Positions 17,677 to 26,326 of a DNA stretch of 64,000 nucleotides are shown here, in pieces (the stretch's first letter is position 1; each line of letters starts with the position of its first letter). The notes under the pieces are model-generated. The model was not told where the DNA came from, ran no database searches, and saw nothing but the letters and a program-made list of their open reading frames with translations. This DNA is from Micromonospora sp. WMMD1082. Lineage in GTDB: Bacteria > Actinomycetota > Actinomycetes > Mycobacteriales > Micromonosporaceae. Both the position numbers and the translations under genes were made by a program. The DNA lies in the NCBI RefSeq assembly GCF_029626175.1, contig NZ_JARUBM010000002.1, forward strand, positions 3,613,001 to 3,677,000, in the 5' to 3' direction.

Positions 17677-18773
17677 CGCCGATCCTCGGTGACGGTCTTG
17701 CTGAAACGCCGGAAGATGTCTGGTGCCGAGATCGCCGAGGTGGCCCGGGGCGGTGCGGAACCCGCCCCGACTGCGGTACGGACGGTGATGAGGCAGGGCC
17801 CGACGGTCCTGCTGCTGATCCGTAGGGCGTCCCGTACCTCGGTCAGATCACGGCAGCTCCACCAGCGCCGGTAACCCAGCGCTTCCGCGGTCGAGGCAAA
17901 TGAGGCTGACTTCGAGCGGGTGGGTTGACCGCCGGTCGATTCATAGCTGCCGTTGTCCAACACGATGTGCACCAGGTGGGCCGGTGCTGCGGCGCCAACG
18001 GTCGCCATCGCACCGAGGTGCATCAGTGCCGCGCCGTCGCCGTCGAGGACAACCACGCGACGATCGTGATGGCCCGTCAGCACCACGCCGAGACCGAAGG
18101 CCGAAGCATGTCCCATCGAGCCCTGCATGTAGAAGCATGCGGGCGAATCTGCCCGGGCGAACAATGCGCGGGAGGCGTACCCGGTGGTCGAGACCAACAG
18201 CGCATCGGGAAGCAGCTCGACCACTGCGTCGATGACCTCGTCGCGCCCCATGCCGGCAGTTGGAGCGCTGTCCCGACCCTCGGGCGGACCGGCGACTGCG
18301 CCTTTGGCGACCAGCAACGCGGCTGGAAGTCCCTCGTCGAGTTGCGCCATCAGGTCCTTGACCGCCGGCTCTGGATCGTCGTCGGCGGTGACGGTGCGGT
18401 GAGCGATGCCGAGCGTATCCAGCAGCTGGTGGGTGCGCTTACCCATGACCCGATGCTGCGGTTCGTCGGCGTTCGGATCGGGCCAGCCCCGCAAGGTCAT
18501 CACAAGTAGTGCCGGGATCCGGTACGGCATCAGCAGGGAGGTCAGCGGATTGATCAGGTTCCCGAAGCCACTGTTCTGGGCGAGCATGGCCGGCCGGGCG
18601 CCGCCGGAAGCGGCGCCAGCTGCCACCGCCAGCGCGATGCCCTCGTTGGCGGCCGGCAGGTAAGCCTCACCGAGCACGGCTATGGGACCTGCCAGGTAGG
18701 AACAGGGCACCCCTGTGAAGAAATCGACGCCGTGCTCGGCGAGCAGGTCGACGAACTCCTGTGCGCCGATCAT
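17673..18773 (-). CDS. Phosphonopyruvate decarboxylase (TPP enzyme)
   Basis: Start chosen at ATG 18773, which overlaps the PEP-mutase stop (ATGA), giving 366 residues. N-terminal Pyr-domain motif: FFTGVPCSYL and AANEGIALAVAAGAA, with the catalytic Glu in NEG. C-terminal PP domain: VVVLDGDGAALMHLGAMATV and VLDNGSYESTGGQP, the GDG...N thiamine-diphosphate/Mg motif. Length and motifs match phosphonopyruvate decarboxylases, which pull the unfavourable mutase reaction forward by forming phosphonoacetaldehyde. Confidence 0.9.
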   Translation of the reverse strand: MIGAQEFVDLLAEHGVDFFTGVPCSYLAGPIAVLGEAYLPAANEGIALAVAAGAASGGARPAMLAQNSGFGNLINPLTSLLMPYRIPALLVMTLRGWPDPNADEPQHRVMGKRTHQLLDTLGIAHRTVTADDDPEPAVKDLMAQLDEGLPAALLVAKGAVAGPPEGRDSAPTAGMGRDEVIDAVVELLPDALLVSTTGYASRALFARADSPACFYMQGSMGHASAFGLGVVLTGHHDRRVVVLDGDGAALMHLGAMATVGAAAPAHLVHIVLDNGSYESTGGQPTRSKSASFASTAEALGYRRWWSCRDLTEVRDALRISSRTVGPCLITVRTAVGAGSAPPRATSAISAPDIFRRFSKTVTEDRR

Positions 18774-19678
18774 TCCGACACCTTGCGCCACTGGTCTAGG
18801 TGTTGCAGTCGGAAGACGTCGTTGATGGAGGCGATCTCGTCCTCGACCGGCACGGTGCTCCCCTCTTCGCGGATCGTGCGAAGCACGTCGAGGGTCGAAC
18901 GGATCATGGCGCGCAGCCCGTGGTTAGCATAGATGACCATAGATATGCCGGCACGCCGCGCGTCGTCAGCGTGCCAGTCGGGGTATGTGGTCGGAACGAT
19001 CACCACTGGCACCCGCTCGTCCCAGCCGGCGAGGAACTCCAACACCTGCCGGTTGGTGCGGTCCTTGGAGTGAACCAGGACCGAGTCGGCCCCGGCGTCC
19101 GCATAGCGGCGACAGCGTTCCAACGCCTCGGTCACCGGTTGGCCGGAGATGAGCGCCTCGGTGCGCGCGATCAAGTGGAAGTCCTTTTCCCGCTGCACCG
19201 CCTTGGCAACTTCCAACTTCCGGCAGAATTCTTCCGTCGGGAGGAGGCAGTGCGGGGCAGCGACGAAACTGTTCATCTTTGGGAAGAGTTTGTCCTCCAT
19301 GCAGACCGCAGTTATGCCGCGGCTCTCGTATTCGCGGACCATATGGGCCACGTTCATGGTGCCGCCGAAGCCCGTGTCCACGTCGGCGACGACAGGAATG
19401 GAGCAGCATTTCTGCATCTCCGCCGCTACGGTGAGGTACTCCGTCATGGTCAGCAGACTCGCGTCGGGCAGGCACCGGGCGGCCGAGATCTCGAAGCTCG
19501 AGGCCCAGACGGCATCCATCCCTGCCTGCTCCACCAGGGATGCGGTGAGTGCGCTGTGGGCGCCGGCCGCGCGGACCAGTCGCCCGGACCGCAGCGCCTC
19601 GGCGAGCGACGGTGAACCTGCGGGGCGGCCAGGATTCGCTCCGACCGGCAGGGTCGACTCGCCCGAAGAAATAGTCAT
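18770..19678 (-). CDS. pepM: Phosphoenolpyruvate mutase (phosphonate biosynthesis entry enzyme)
   Basis: 302 residues from ATG 19678, preceded by GGGGGA five bases upstream (an in-frame ATG at 19690 has no ribosome site). The isocitrate-lyase/PEP-mutase barrel is clear: VVADVDTGFGGTMNV binds Mg, and the diagnostic loop EDKLFPKMNSF matches the EDKxxxxxNS motif that separates true PEP mutases from lyases and hydrolases. It converts phosphoenolpyruvate to phosphonopyruvate, forming the C-P bond. First gene of an operon running to 11798. Confidence 0.92.
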   Translation of the reverse strand: MTISSGESTLPVGANPGRPAGSPSLAEALRSGRLVRAAGAHSALTASLVEQAGMDAVWASSFEISAARCLPDASLLTMTEYLTVAAEMQKCCSIPVVADVDTGFGGTMNVAHMVREYESRGITAVCMEDKLFPKMNSFVAAPHCLLPTEEFCRKLEVAKAVQREKDFHLIARTEALISGQPVTEALERCRRYADAGADSVLVHSKDRTNRQVLEFLAGWDERVPVVIVPTTYPDWHADDARRAGISMVIYANHGLRAMIRSTLDVLRTIREEGSTVPVEDEIASINDVFRLQHLDQWRKVSE

Positions 19679-19848
19679 CACATCCCCCATTAAAGATTAG
19701 GAAACCAGCCGTGGGAGGAGAGTCCACGAAGCTTGTCCATCAATGCCAGCGACTCCCACGTAAACATGAGATGAACCCCGAGGGCAAGAGATTCACATTT
19801 ACGATCATGATTAATTTTTAATGCTCTCGATGCTCATGGCGCGGCTGT

Positions 19849-19874
19849 TCCGGCGGCCCGCGCGGGCCGCCGGA
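19849..19874. repeat. 26-bp perfect palindrome
   Basis: The 26 bases are self-complementary end to end, built from TCCGGCGGCCCGC and its complement, with no loop. It could form a cruciform or act as a transcription stop or binding site. It precedes a second strong hairpin by about 30 bases. Confidence 0.8.
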
Positions 19875-19906
19875 GCGAGGGTCGGTGCGGCGTGAGGCGA
19901 CGTGGT

Positions 19907-19944
19907 CCGCACAGAGGGCAGCAGCCTTGGTGCCCTCTGTGCGG
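19907..19944. repeat. 14-bp perfect inverted repeat with 10-base loop
   Basis: CCGCACAGAGGGCA (19907-19920) pairs exactly with TGCCCTCTGTGCGG (19931-19944) around the loop gcagccttgg. It would lie in the 5' leader of the sulfotransferase mRNA if transcription starts to its left. The ribosome site is about 100 bases further on. An attenuator, insulating terminator or processing site are possible roles. Confidence 0.8.
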
Positions 19945-20052
19945 GCACTCAAACATGACGATGAAACTTTTCGTGCCTGCCTGCTCACCGTGCGCTGTGG
20001 CCTCGCCGGCGATAGCATCCGAGGTCATCGACGGCTATCTCTTGGAGCGCAC

Positions 20053-20907
20053 ATGCCTGACCAGCACGACCCGAAGCGGGACCGGGTCAGTGATCTCTAC
20101 CGGCACAACATCGACCAGTTGACTGGCGACGACATCGTGATCGCGAGCTATGGCGGTGCCGGTCAGGCCATCATCGGCAACATCCTGCTCGAGTTGGGAC
20201 TCAACTATGTCGACGCGTACACCGAACGTCTGTTGCCGGACGGGCGGGCCGTCGATGTAGCGGCACACTCCGCATACCGCAGCAGGCTCGCCGCCACTGC
20301 ACGCGCCGAAACGGACCGACGCCTGCGGTGGCCCCGGTTCGTCAAGAGCCACGTGCCCGCCCGGCACTTCGCGGACGCCCCGCTGCGCGGTGTATGGGTC
20401 TTGGTGCGCGATCCGCGAGATGCGCTGTTCTCCTGGTACAACTGGCGACGCGGGTTCGCTGAGGAGGAATGGGACCAAGTCGAAGGCACCTTCGAGGAGT
20501 TCCTGACCCGCCCCGACTACGGTGGGGCAACCCCCGTGCAGGATTGGGCAGACTTCTACTCGGGCTGGCTCCGCGCCGCGCAGAAGCGGCTCGTCCGCCA
20601 GGTGATGCATTTCGAGGACCTCAAACAGCACCCGCACGAGGTAGTGTCCGGCGCGCTCACCGCCGCCAACGTGAGCGTGGACGACGGTGCCCTGGCCAAG
20701 GCCGTCGGGCGCAGTTCGTACGAGGCGATGCGCGCCCACGAGGACGGCGTGGTCTCTAGTCACGGCGGAGCCGACGCTATGCCTCGGATCATGAACAGTG
20801 GCAGAGTGGCCGGCTGGCGGGGCTGGATCACTCCGGAGCTGTCGGCGGCCTTCGCGAATCCGCAAATGGACCGGGTGGCCGCCCAATTCGGCTACTCGCT
20901 GGCCTGA
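20053..20907 (+). CDS. PAPS-dependent sulfotransferase
   Basis: 284 residues from ATG 20053, five bases after GGAG. The sulfotransferase fold is supported by IVIASYGGAGQAIIGNILLE near the N-terminus (the 5'-phosphosulfate-binding position), WPRFVKSHVPARHF, and the 3'-phosphate-binding block VLVRDPRDALFSWYNWRRG. A GWRGWITPELSAAF segment fits the C-terminal PAPS contact. It would transfer sulfate from PAPS to a hydroxyl or amine. With an APS kinase in the operon and a PAP-phosphatase-type gene next door, a sulfated product is suggested. Confidence 0.82.
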   Translation: MPDQHDPKRDRVSDLYRHNIDQLTGDDIVIASYGGAGQAIIGNILLELGLNYVDAYTERLLPDGRAVDVAAHSAYRSRLAATARAETDRRLRWPRFVKSHVPARHFADAPLRGVWVLVRDPRDALFSWYNWRRGFAEEEWDQVEGTFEEFLTRPDYGGATPVQDWADFYSGWLRAAQKRLVRQVMHFEDLKQHPHEVVSGALTAANVSVDDGALAKAVGRSSYEAMRAHEDGVVSSHGGADAMPRIMNSGRVAGWRGWITPELSAAFANPQMDRVAAQFGYSLA

Positions 20908-20943
20908 TCATTCGTAGCGGAGCACCACCACTCGGCGCTTTGG

Positions 20944-21741
20944 CTACTCGTACGCCGCGACGAGTAGATCCCGTAGCGGCTCCCACAGCGGAGCTGGAGC
21001 GGCCAGTATCTCTCCCGTGCACGGGAGACCGTCTGGTGTGAAGCCGGTGAGGTCGCCCACCAGCCACCCGGACTCTCGAACGATCAGCACCCCGGCGGCG
21101 ACATCCCACGGCTGAACGCTCGGCAGCCACGCCGCCTCGGCCCGACCGGTGGCGCAGCAAGCCAAAGCGCAGGCGACGCTGCCAGTGCGCCGCACGTCGC
21201 GTACGTTCGGCAGCAGCGCGTCAATCACCTCGCCCGCGCGCGCTCGCCAAGCGCCTCGACCCAGGTGCACCTCGACTAGCGCCCGTTGCAGATCGTTTAG
21301 CGCGTATGGCCGCAACCGAGCTCCGTTCGACCAGGCGCCAATCCCGGCGCCTGCCCAGGTACGTCGTCCGGACACCGGCTCCACGACGGCGCCCGCGAGC
21401 AGTTCTCCGCTGTCTGCCCGGCAGGCCGCGACACTGACGGCCCAATCGGGCCGTCCATAAAGGAAGTTGGTGGTGCCGTCAATCGGATCCACAACCCATC
21501 GCACGTCGCCGACGGCGTCGTTGAGCCCGCCCTCTTCCCCGAGGACCTGATCATCGGGACGCACCTGGGCCAGTACCTTCCGGATCGCCGCCTCCGCCGC
21601 TTGGTCCGCCTGACTCACCAGGTCGTACGGACCGCCCTTTTCCTCGATCCGGAGCTCACCGATGCGACGTTGCCAGCCCACGGCGGCCTCCGCGCCGGCC
21701 TCCGCAGCCTCAAGCGCCACGGACAAGAGATCGTCGGTCAC
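20944..21741 (-). CDS. Inositol-monophosphatase-family phosphatase (possibly PAP phosphatase)
   Basis: 265 residues from GTG 21741, which follows GGAGG by four bases. Metal-dependent phosphatase motifs are intact: VLGEEGG, the core WVVDPIDGTTNFLYG with Asp residues, and QPWDVAAGVLIV. The family includes inositol-1-phosphatase and CysQ/PAP phosphatase. Convergent with a sulfotransferase gene, removal of the by-product PAP is an attractive role, but inositol- or histidinol-phosphatase activity cannot be excluded. Confidence 0.8.
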   Translation of the reverse strand: MTDDLLSVALEAAEAGAEAAVGWQRRIGELRIEEKGGPYDLVSQADQAAEAAIRKVLAQVRPDDQVLGEEGGLNDAVGDVRWVVDPIDGTTNFLYGRPDWAVSVAACRADSGELLAGAVVEPVSGRRTWAGAGIGAWSNGARLRPYALNDLQRALVEVHLGRGAWRARAGEVIDALLPNVRDVRRTGSVACALACCATGRAEAAWLPSVQPWDVAAGVLIVRESGWLVGDLTGFTPDGLPCTGEILAAPAPLWEPLRDLLVAAYE

Positions 21742-22153
21742 GACACCTCCGTAGAAGCAACGGGGCCATGGCGGAGATGCCCTGCCGGCGATCGATATCC
21801 GCCGGGTGGGTCGGGATAGGCAGCGCTCTCCGATCCCTACCCGGACAACTGCGGGCAAATCTGAGCCAGTCCCCGGCGTCTTGCAACGCTGCTTGGACCG
21901 TACATCGATTCGGGTCCTCGCACATCGTGTCCGAGGTACCAGCCCGCGAAGGGTGCGTCGTGCAGGCTGCTCGGTGGAACAAGATCCGTGGTGGGTTGAA
22001 CACGCTGGTCGGCGCCCCTGAGACCGAGTCGGTACCTCCGATTCAGTCGCCGAGCCGATGTGGGTATCACCGCCCACGAGAGCGTCATAGACGCCCTCGA
22101 CCCTGCTCCCGGCCCGTTGACAACTCTGGTATAGCTCAGGCATTCTTGACTCA
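21742..22153. other. Intergenic region; possible ArsR operator at its right end
   Basis: No gene is evident. Near the right end TTGACA lies at 22117-22122, and a partial palindrome ATTCTTGACTCAATGAAT covers 22142-22159, overlapping the ArsR-ArsC start codon. ArsR-family sites often carry TTGA...TCAA halves, so autoregulation is plausible. Confidence 0.4.
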
Positions 22154-22840
22154 ATGAATACTGAACTTTCCTCTCTGGCTAGGCGGGCGCGGATCTACGC
22201 CGCCTTGGGCGATCCCGCGCGCCTGACGATCGTGGACGCGCTCGCCCTGGGTGACGCTTCCCCTGGAGAGATCGCCCAGGTCCTGGACATGCCGACCAAC
22301 TTGGTCGCTCACCACGTCAAGGTGCTCAGCGAAGCCGGCCTCGTCATGCGGGGCCGGTCGGAGGGGGACCGGCGGCGGACCTATCTCCGGCTCCGGCCGG
22401 CGGCTCTGGCTGCTCTTACCCCACCGCCGCTTCCTGGCGTGGAGCGGGTGGTGTTCGTCTGTACGCACAACTCGGCCCGCTCGCAGTTGGCCGCCGCCCT
22501 GTGGAAACGCCGTACCCGGGGTGCTGTCGCCTCGGCGGGGATGAAGCCTGCGGCGCGGGTGCATCCACGAGCGGTGAGCGTGGCTCACCGCCACGACCTC
22601 GACCTCGGTCCGGCGAAGACCGCGCACGTCCGCGACGTCGTCCGCGACGATGACCTGGTCATCGCTGTCTGCGACAACGCCCACGAAGACCTCACCGGGC
22701 CGGTGCGCCCGCGGTTGCATTGGTCGGTGCCGGATCCGGTCCGGGTGGACACTGACGGGGCGTTCGAGGCGGCCTTCGCGGACCTGGCCGACCGGGTTGA
22801 TCGCCTTGCCCTCGCTGTCACGTCGGGAGGCACTCGGTGA
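22154..22840 (+). CDS. ArsR regulator fused to ArsC-type low-molecular-weight phosphatase
   Basis: 228 residues. The N-terminal winged helix is ArsR-like (YAALGDPARLTIVDALALG, EIAQVLDMPTNLVAHHVKVL, AGLVMRGRSEGDRRRTYLRL, to about residue 80). The C-terminal part begins VVFVCTHNSARSQLAAALW near 98, the CxxxxxR phosphatase/arsenate-reductase loop, and ends with a TVCD-like VIAVCDNAHEDL. No obvious As(III) cysteine pair of the ELCVC type is present in the HTH part. The fusion would couple arsenic sensing and arsenate reduction. GTGA links it to a downstream stub. Confidence 0.85.
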   Translation: MNTELSSLARRARIYAALGDPARLTIVDALALGDASPGEIAQVLDMPTNLVAHHVKVLSEAGLVMRGRSEGDRRRTYLRLRPAALAALTPPPLPGVERVVFVCTHNSARSQLAAALWKRRTRGAVASAGMKPAARVHPRAVSVAHRHDLDLGPAKTAHVRDVVRDDDLVIAVCDNAHEDLTGPVRPRLHWSVPDPVRVDTDGAFEAAFADLADRVDRLALAVTSGGTR

Positions 22841-22932
22841 CCGACACCGGCTCACGTCTTCGGCCCGACCCCAACCGGCAAGCCATCATCAACACCCTCA
22901 CGCCGAGCGGACCTCAGGCACTAACCAAATGA
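22837..22932 (+). pseudogene. 5' stub of the next arsenic-operon gene
   Basis: A GTG overlaps the ArsR-ArsC stop (GTGA) and gives 31 residues starting VTDTGSRLRPDPNRQAI before a stop in sequence belonging to an IS4 remnant. In related arsenic operons this position often holds an MIP-family channel beginning in a similar way. Too little is left to be certain. Confidence 0.35.
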
Positions 22933-23310
22933 CCGAACTCAGGCGCGCTCCACGAGGCATCCCAACAACCGAACCGGTCCAACGACCCGGTCACCTTGGC
23001 CGCCACCTCGGTGTAGTCATCATCGGGAAACAGCCACAGCCCCATCGTCAGATACGCCGTCACATGCGGAGGCAGCTTCCCGTCCGAGCGCTTCACGCCC
23101 ACCCCACACCGCGCCACCGCATGATCAATCGCGTCCCGCGGCACCGAACTCACCAGCACCCCGACTGACATCTGACCCGGTCGAACATCCACACCAGACA
23201 CGAACAGCGATCACACCAGACCGGGACAGCGCAGCCACGCCGCCACACCGCACGGCCTGACGAACCCGAGACCACCACCATGATCAACTTACGCTAAGCG
23301 GCATTGCCCC
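22914..23310 (-). mobile_element. IS4-family remnant with one end
   Basis: The leftward frame 22914-23201 encodes the N-terminal domain of an IS4 transposase: VPRDAIDHAVARCG, GKLPPHVTAYLTMGLWLFP and DDDYTEVAAKVTGSLDRFG. After about 80 residues the homology stops and the catalytic DDE part is absent. The sequence near 23288-23306 (ttacgctaagcggcattgcc) resembles the terminal repeat of such elements. A deletion has joined the truncated element to the arsenic operon. Confidence 0.65.
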
Positions 23311-23540
23311 TAGCCCGTGCCGTGAACTCCCACGTTTGCCGCGCTCGTTTGAACGAGGACTTCGCCTATTGCTGCTGAGATCAGCCCGAGGCTGCGGGCA
23401 TCAGCATCGATGTCCGCATGCTCGACGTCGGATGGGCGAGGCTCCAGTCGCGGATTGCGCTCCCGAAGTACGACTTGCCCCTGCCGCAGCTTATGAACTG
23501 ACGCCAAGATCGCCACTGCTTGCATTGAAATCTCCAGCAT
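23310..23540 (-). CDS. Hypothetical 76-residue protein
   Basis: A complete frame starts MLEISMQAVAILASVHKLRQ and ends AANVGVHGTG. Codon use is mixed, with more A/T at third positions than neighbouring genes. No ribosome site precedes the ATG. It sits between two insertion-sequence remnants and may be a remnant itself. I do not recognise it. Confidence 0.3.
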   Translation of the reverse strand: MLEISMQAVAILASVHKLRQGQVVLRERNPRLEPRPSDVEHADIDADARSLGLISAAIGEVLVQTSAANVGVHGTG

Positions 23541-23565
23541 TGCGCACGTAACCGCGCCCGCAGGG

Positions 23566-24698
23566 CTATTGCGTTCTGGGGTAACTGCTGGTCACGGCGG
23601 TGATGAGGTCGTGTGATCGGCGGTCGGCGCGTCGGTTGGCGCGGGCGATGTTGGGTTCGCCGTGGATGCGGTGCCAGCCGATCGCGGCGTTACGCAGGGT
23701 GGCCATGACGGCGGGGCCGGTTCCGGTGCGAGCTTGGTGAAGATCTTCACGGAAAGTTACGTCTCGTACGTTGTGGACCTGGTTTTCGATCAGCCATTCC
23801 GCTCTTGCCCACTTCTGCAGGTCAGATGGCTGGGCGTCGGCGACGGGCAGGGACGTGACCAGGTAGACGGTCTCGCGGCTGGTCTTGCCGCCGGTGGTGC
23901 GGGTGCGGATGATCCGGATGGCCTGCTGGGCGTGCGAGAACGCGATCTCGCCCGGGGTGTGCAGGGTGACGGCTTTGACGGTGCGGGTCTCTTTGCGTCC
24001 GTGGCCACGGTCGCGGGTGCGGCCGCCTACCGGGATCTGCGCCCAGGGAACGGCTTTTCGCTGGGCGAACAGGGTGGGCTGGTTGCCCTTGGCCTGTAGT
24101 AACAGGTGGGCTCCGCGGCTGGTGATCTGCTCGGCGTGGCGGGTCTGGGTGTGCAGGGCGTCGGCGACGATCGTATCGACGGTGACCTGGGCCAGGACGA
24201 TGCCGGTGCTGGTGTCCAGCGCGGACAGCAGATGCATCTGGCGGCCGTCGGGCAGGCGGGCGCCCCTGAGTGTCTTGCCGTCCACGGCGATCACAGTCCG
24301 GTAGCGGCGCGGGAGGGTGGTCACCGGTGGTGTCCGGGTCCGTAGCCAGCCGGCCAGAACGCTGCTGATCAGGGTTGCGTCGAGGCGGGTCAGCAGCCGC
24401 CATACCGTGGTGCCGGCGGGCACGCCGCGGGTGAACCCGAGCCGCTGCTGGTCTGATTCGTCCAGGTCGTACAGCCAGTCGGTGATCGCGGCGAACGAGG
24501 TCGCGCCGGCCAGGACGCGCAGACCGCGACAGCCAGCAACGCAGCGAGGGGGTGCCGCACGCCGTGAGGGTTACGCGGGTCTGGGATCACGCTGACAGCG
24601 TCCAGGAGCCCACGATGTTCACCGTCGGTGATCGGCTCTGGCGGCGTGTCGGCACCGGGGGTTGTCACGGTCAGTACGGAGATCAGGGATGATGCCAT
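23566..24698 (-). pseudogene. ISAs1-family transposase, frameshifted
   Basis: The N-terminus (24698 leftward) reads VSVIPDPRNPHGVRHPLAALLAVAVCA in one frame. The continuation LAGATSFAAITDWLYDLDES and PAGTTVWRLLTRLDA lies in the next frame. Family members read CAVLAGA at the join, so one G appears to be missing near 24517. The rest contains RRYRTVIAVDGKTLRGAR, the DDE core (LLQAKGNQPTLF, EWLIENQVHNVRDVTF) and the C-terminal HDLITAV. An almost complete element inactivated by one base. Confidence 0.75.
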
Positions 24699-25035
24699 CG
24701 GCGGGTGGAGTCCTCGGTGTCGTGAAGTCCTAGAGAAACTCCATGATCACCTTGAGGGCTTCACCCGCTTCATCCGCCTCCATACAGGCCGGTCGCCCAC
24801 CGTAATCCCAGCTCACAGACTCGCCGAGCGAGGACGCAACGGCCCTGGCCGAGGCGGCGATCGCCGTCCCCGGGTAAGAGACTCTTCCCAGGCGATGGCC
24901 GACGTGCTGCGCTTGGTGTAGGCGATGGACCTGCCCCCCGAGGGTGCTCAAAGGCGGGTAGAGGACAGACCTCCATGCCCGCGCCGTCGGATCGCTGGAC
25001 GGGCGGGCATCGAGGGATATCGGTAAGTTGCAGGC
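24699..25035. other. Gap before the second biosynthetic cluster
   Basis: No complete gene is seen. On the - strand about 55 residues ending WDYGGRPACMEADEAGEALKVIMEFL can be read between about 24895 and 24730; the composition is plausible but there is no start. It may be the end of a gene broken by the neighbouring insertion sequence. Confidence 0.3.
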
Positions 25036-26268
25036 ATGGGCTCGCCGCATCTCCTCGTCGTGACCCCCGGAATCCGTGAGTACCGGGAGTATCTGCTCCA
25101 GTCGATCAGTCGTGCGTACCGGGTGCATCTGGTGGTGACTGACCCGCCGACGTGGGAACGCGGATATCTGGACGGTTGGACGGTCGTCGCCGATCTCGCC
25201 GACGTGGGGGAACTGGTGCGGGTCGCCAAAGGGCTCGCCGAGCGGGATCCGGTCGACGGGGTGGTCTGCTGGGACGAGACGTGGATCGTGCAGGCCGCGC
25301 ACATGGCCGCGGCGCTCGGCCTGCCTGGGGATCCGGCGGCGATCGAGCGTTGCCGGGACAAGCACCGCACCCGAGCCGCGCTCGACGCCCACCAGGTGCC
25401 GCAGCCTCAGTCGTGCCTGGTGGGCGGCGGCAACGAGGCCGTGGCGGTGGCCCGGACGATTGGCTTTCCGGTGGTGCTCAAGCCCCGTGCGCTGGCCGGC
25501 AGCTTCGGCGTGGTGAAGGCGGACGATGCGGCGGCGGTACGCCGGTTCGTCGGGTTCACCGCCGCCAGCGGCCGGATGGCCCCGGAGTTGCCCGTGCACG
25601 AGCGCAACATCCTGGTGGAGGAGTACGCCGACGGCCCGGAGATCAGTGTCGACTCGGCGGTGCATCGGGGCGAGGTGATTCCGCTCTGTATCGCCCGCAA
25701 GGAGGTGGGCTTCGCGCCGTATTTCGAGGAGACCGGGCACGTGGTCGATCCGATGGACCCGTTGTGGCAGGACGCCGCGCTGTGCGCGGCGGTTGAGCGG
25801 ACGCACGCCGCCCTGGGCTTCTCGGATGGGGTGACGCACACCGAGATTCGGCTTACGTCACGGGGACCGAAGGTGATCGAGGTCAACGCCCGGATCGGTG
25901 GCGGGCTGATTCCGTATCTCAACCTGTTGGGTGGTGGCGCAGACGTGGGCGGGGCTGCGGCGGCCGTGGCCTGCGGGCGCCGGCCGCAGGTGCGGGTCGC
26001 GCCGCGCCGTCGGGTCGCGGCGATCCGCTTTTACTACCCGCCCCACGACGACAGCCGGATCGCCGAGATCGCCTTCGACCGGATTTCGCTGCCCGCCGCG
26101 ATCGTCAGGCACGGGCCGCTGGCGCAGCCGGGTGAGGTGAGGTCACCGCCGCCGCGCGGGCTGATGGACGGGCGGGTCGCGTACGCGATCGCACTAGGCG
26201 CCGACGCCGACGAGTGCCGCGCCGCGTTGGACACGGCCGGACGGGTGCTGCGGGTCGGCACCGCCTGA
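25036..26268 (+). CDS. ATP-grasp ligase
   Basis: 410 residues with the order of carboxylate-amine ATP-grasp enzymes. The pre-ATP-grasp part (LLVVTPGIREYREYLLQSIS) runs to about 110. Next come the ATP-binding lid RTIGFPVVLKPRALAGSFGVVK (about 140-160) and ILVEEYADGPEISVDSAV (195-212). The metal-binding end is THTEIRLTSRGPKVIEVNARIGGG (about 270-293), with a C-terminal ATP-grasp tail. Such enzymes join a carboxylate to an amine through an acyl phosphate. It points toward the MFS gene of the leftward operon and is likely part of the cluster. Confidence 0.85.
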   Translation: MGSPHLLVVTPGIREYREYLLQSISRAYRVHLVVTDPPTWERGYLDGWTVVADLADVGELVRVAKGLAERDPVDGVVCWDETWIVQAAHMAAALGLPGDPAAIERCRDKHRTRAALDAHQVPQPQSCLVGGGNEAVAVARTIGFPVVLKPRALAGSFGVVKADDAAAVRRFVGFTAASGRMAPELPVHERNILVEEYADGPEISVDSAVHRGEVIPLCIARKEVGFAPYFEETGHVVDPMDPLWQDAALCAAVERTHAALGFSDGVTHTEIRLTSRGPKVIEVNARIGGGLIPYLNLLGGGADVGGAAAAVACGRRPQVRVAPRRRVAAIRFYYPPHDDSRIAEIAFDRISLPAAIVRHGPLAQPGEVRSPPPRGLMDGRVAYAIALGADADECRAALDTAGRVLRVGTA

Positions 26269-26326
26269 GCGGGTCCGGGACAGGTGATCCGGCGTCACCG
26301 GGCGTCCGCAGCGCTCATCCTGCCGC

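Larger units (their letters stand above)
19691..20040. promoter_or_regulatory. Divergent intergenic region with AT-rich patch
   Basis: About 360 bases separate pepM from the divergent sulfotransferase gene. An AT-rich stretch (about 19795-19825, including gattaatttttaatg) stands out from the GC-rich surroundings and is the likeliest promoter area for pepM. To its right lie two very stable hairpins listed separately. No gene is evident. Confidence 0.45.

Noticed and set aside
24730..25839. 369-codon - strand ORF before the cluster
   Set aside because: Mostly antisense to the ATP-grasp gene at 25036 and rich in His/Arg/Pro; only its last 55 codons look plausible.
26283..26305. Possible terminator between the convergent ATP-grasp and MFS genes
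   Set aside because: Only a five-base stem around GGTGA...TCACC; too weak to list.
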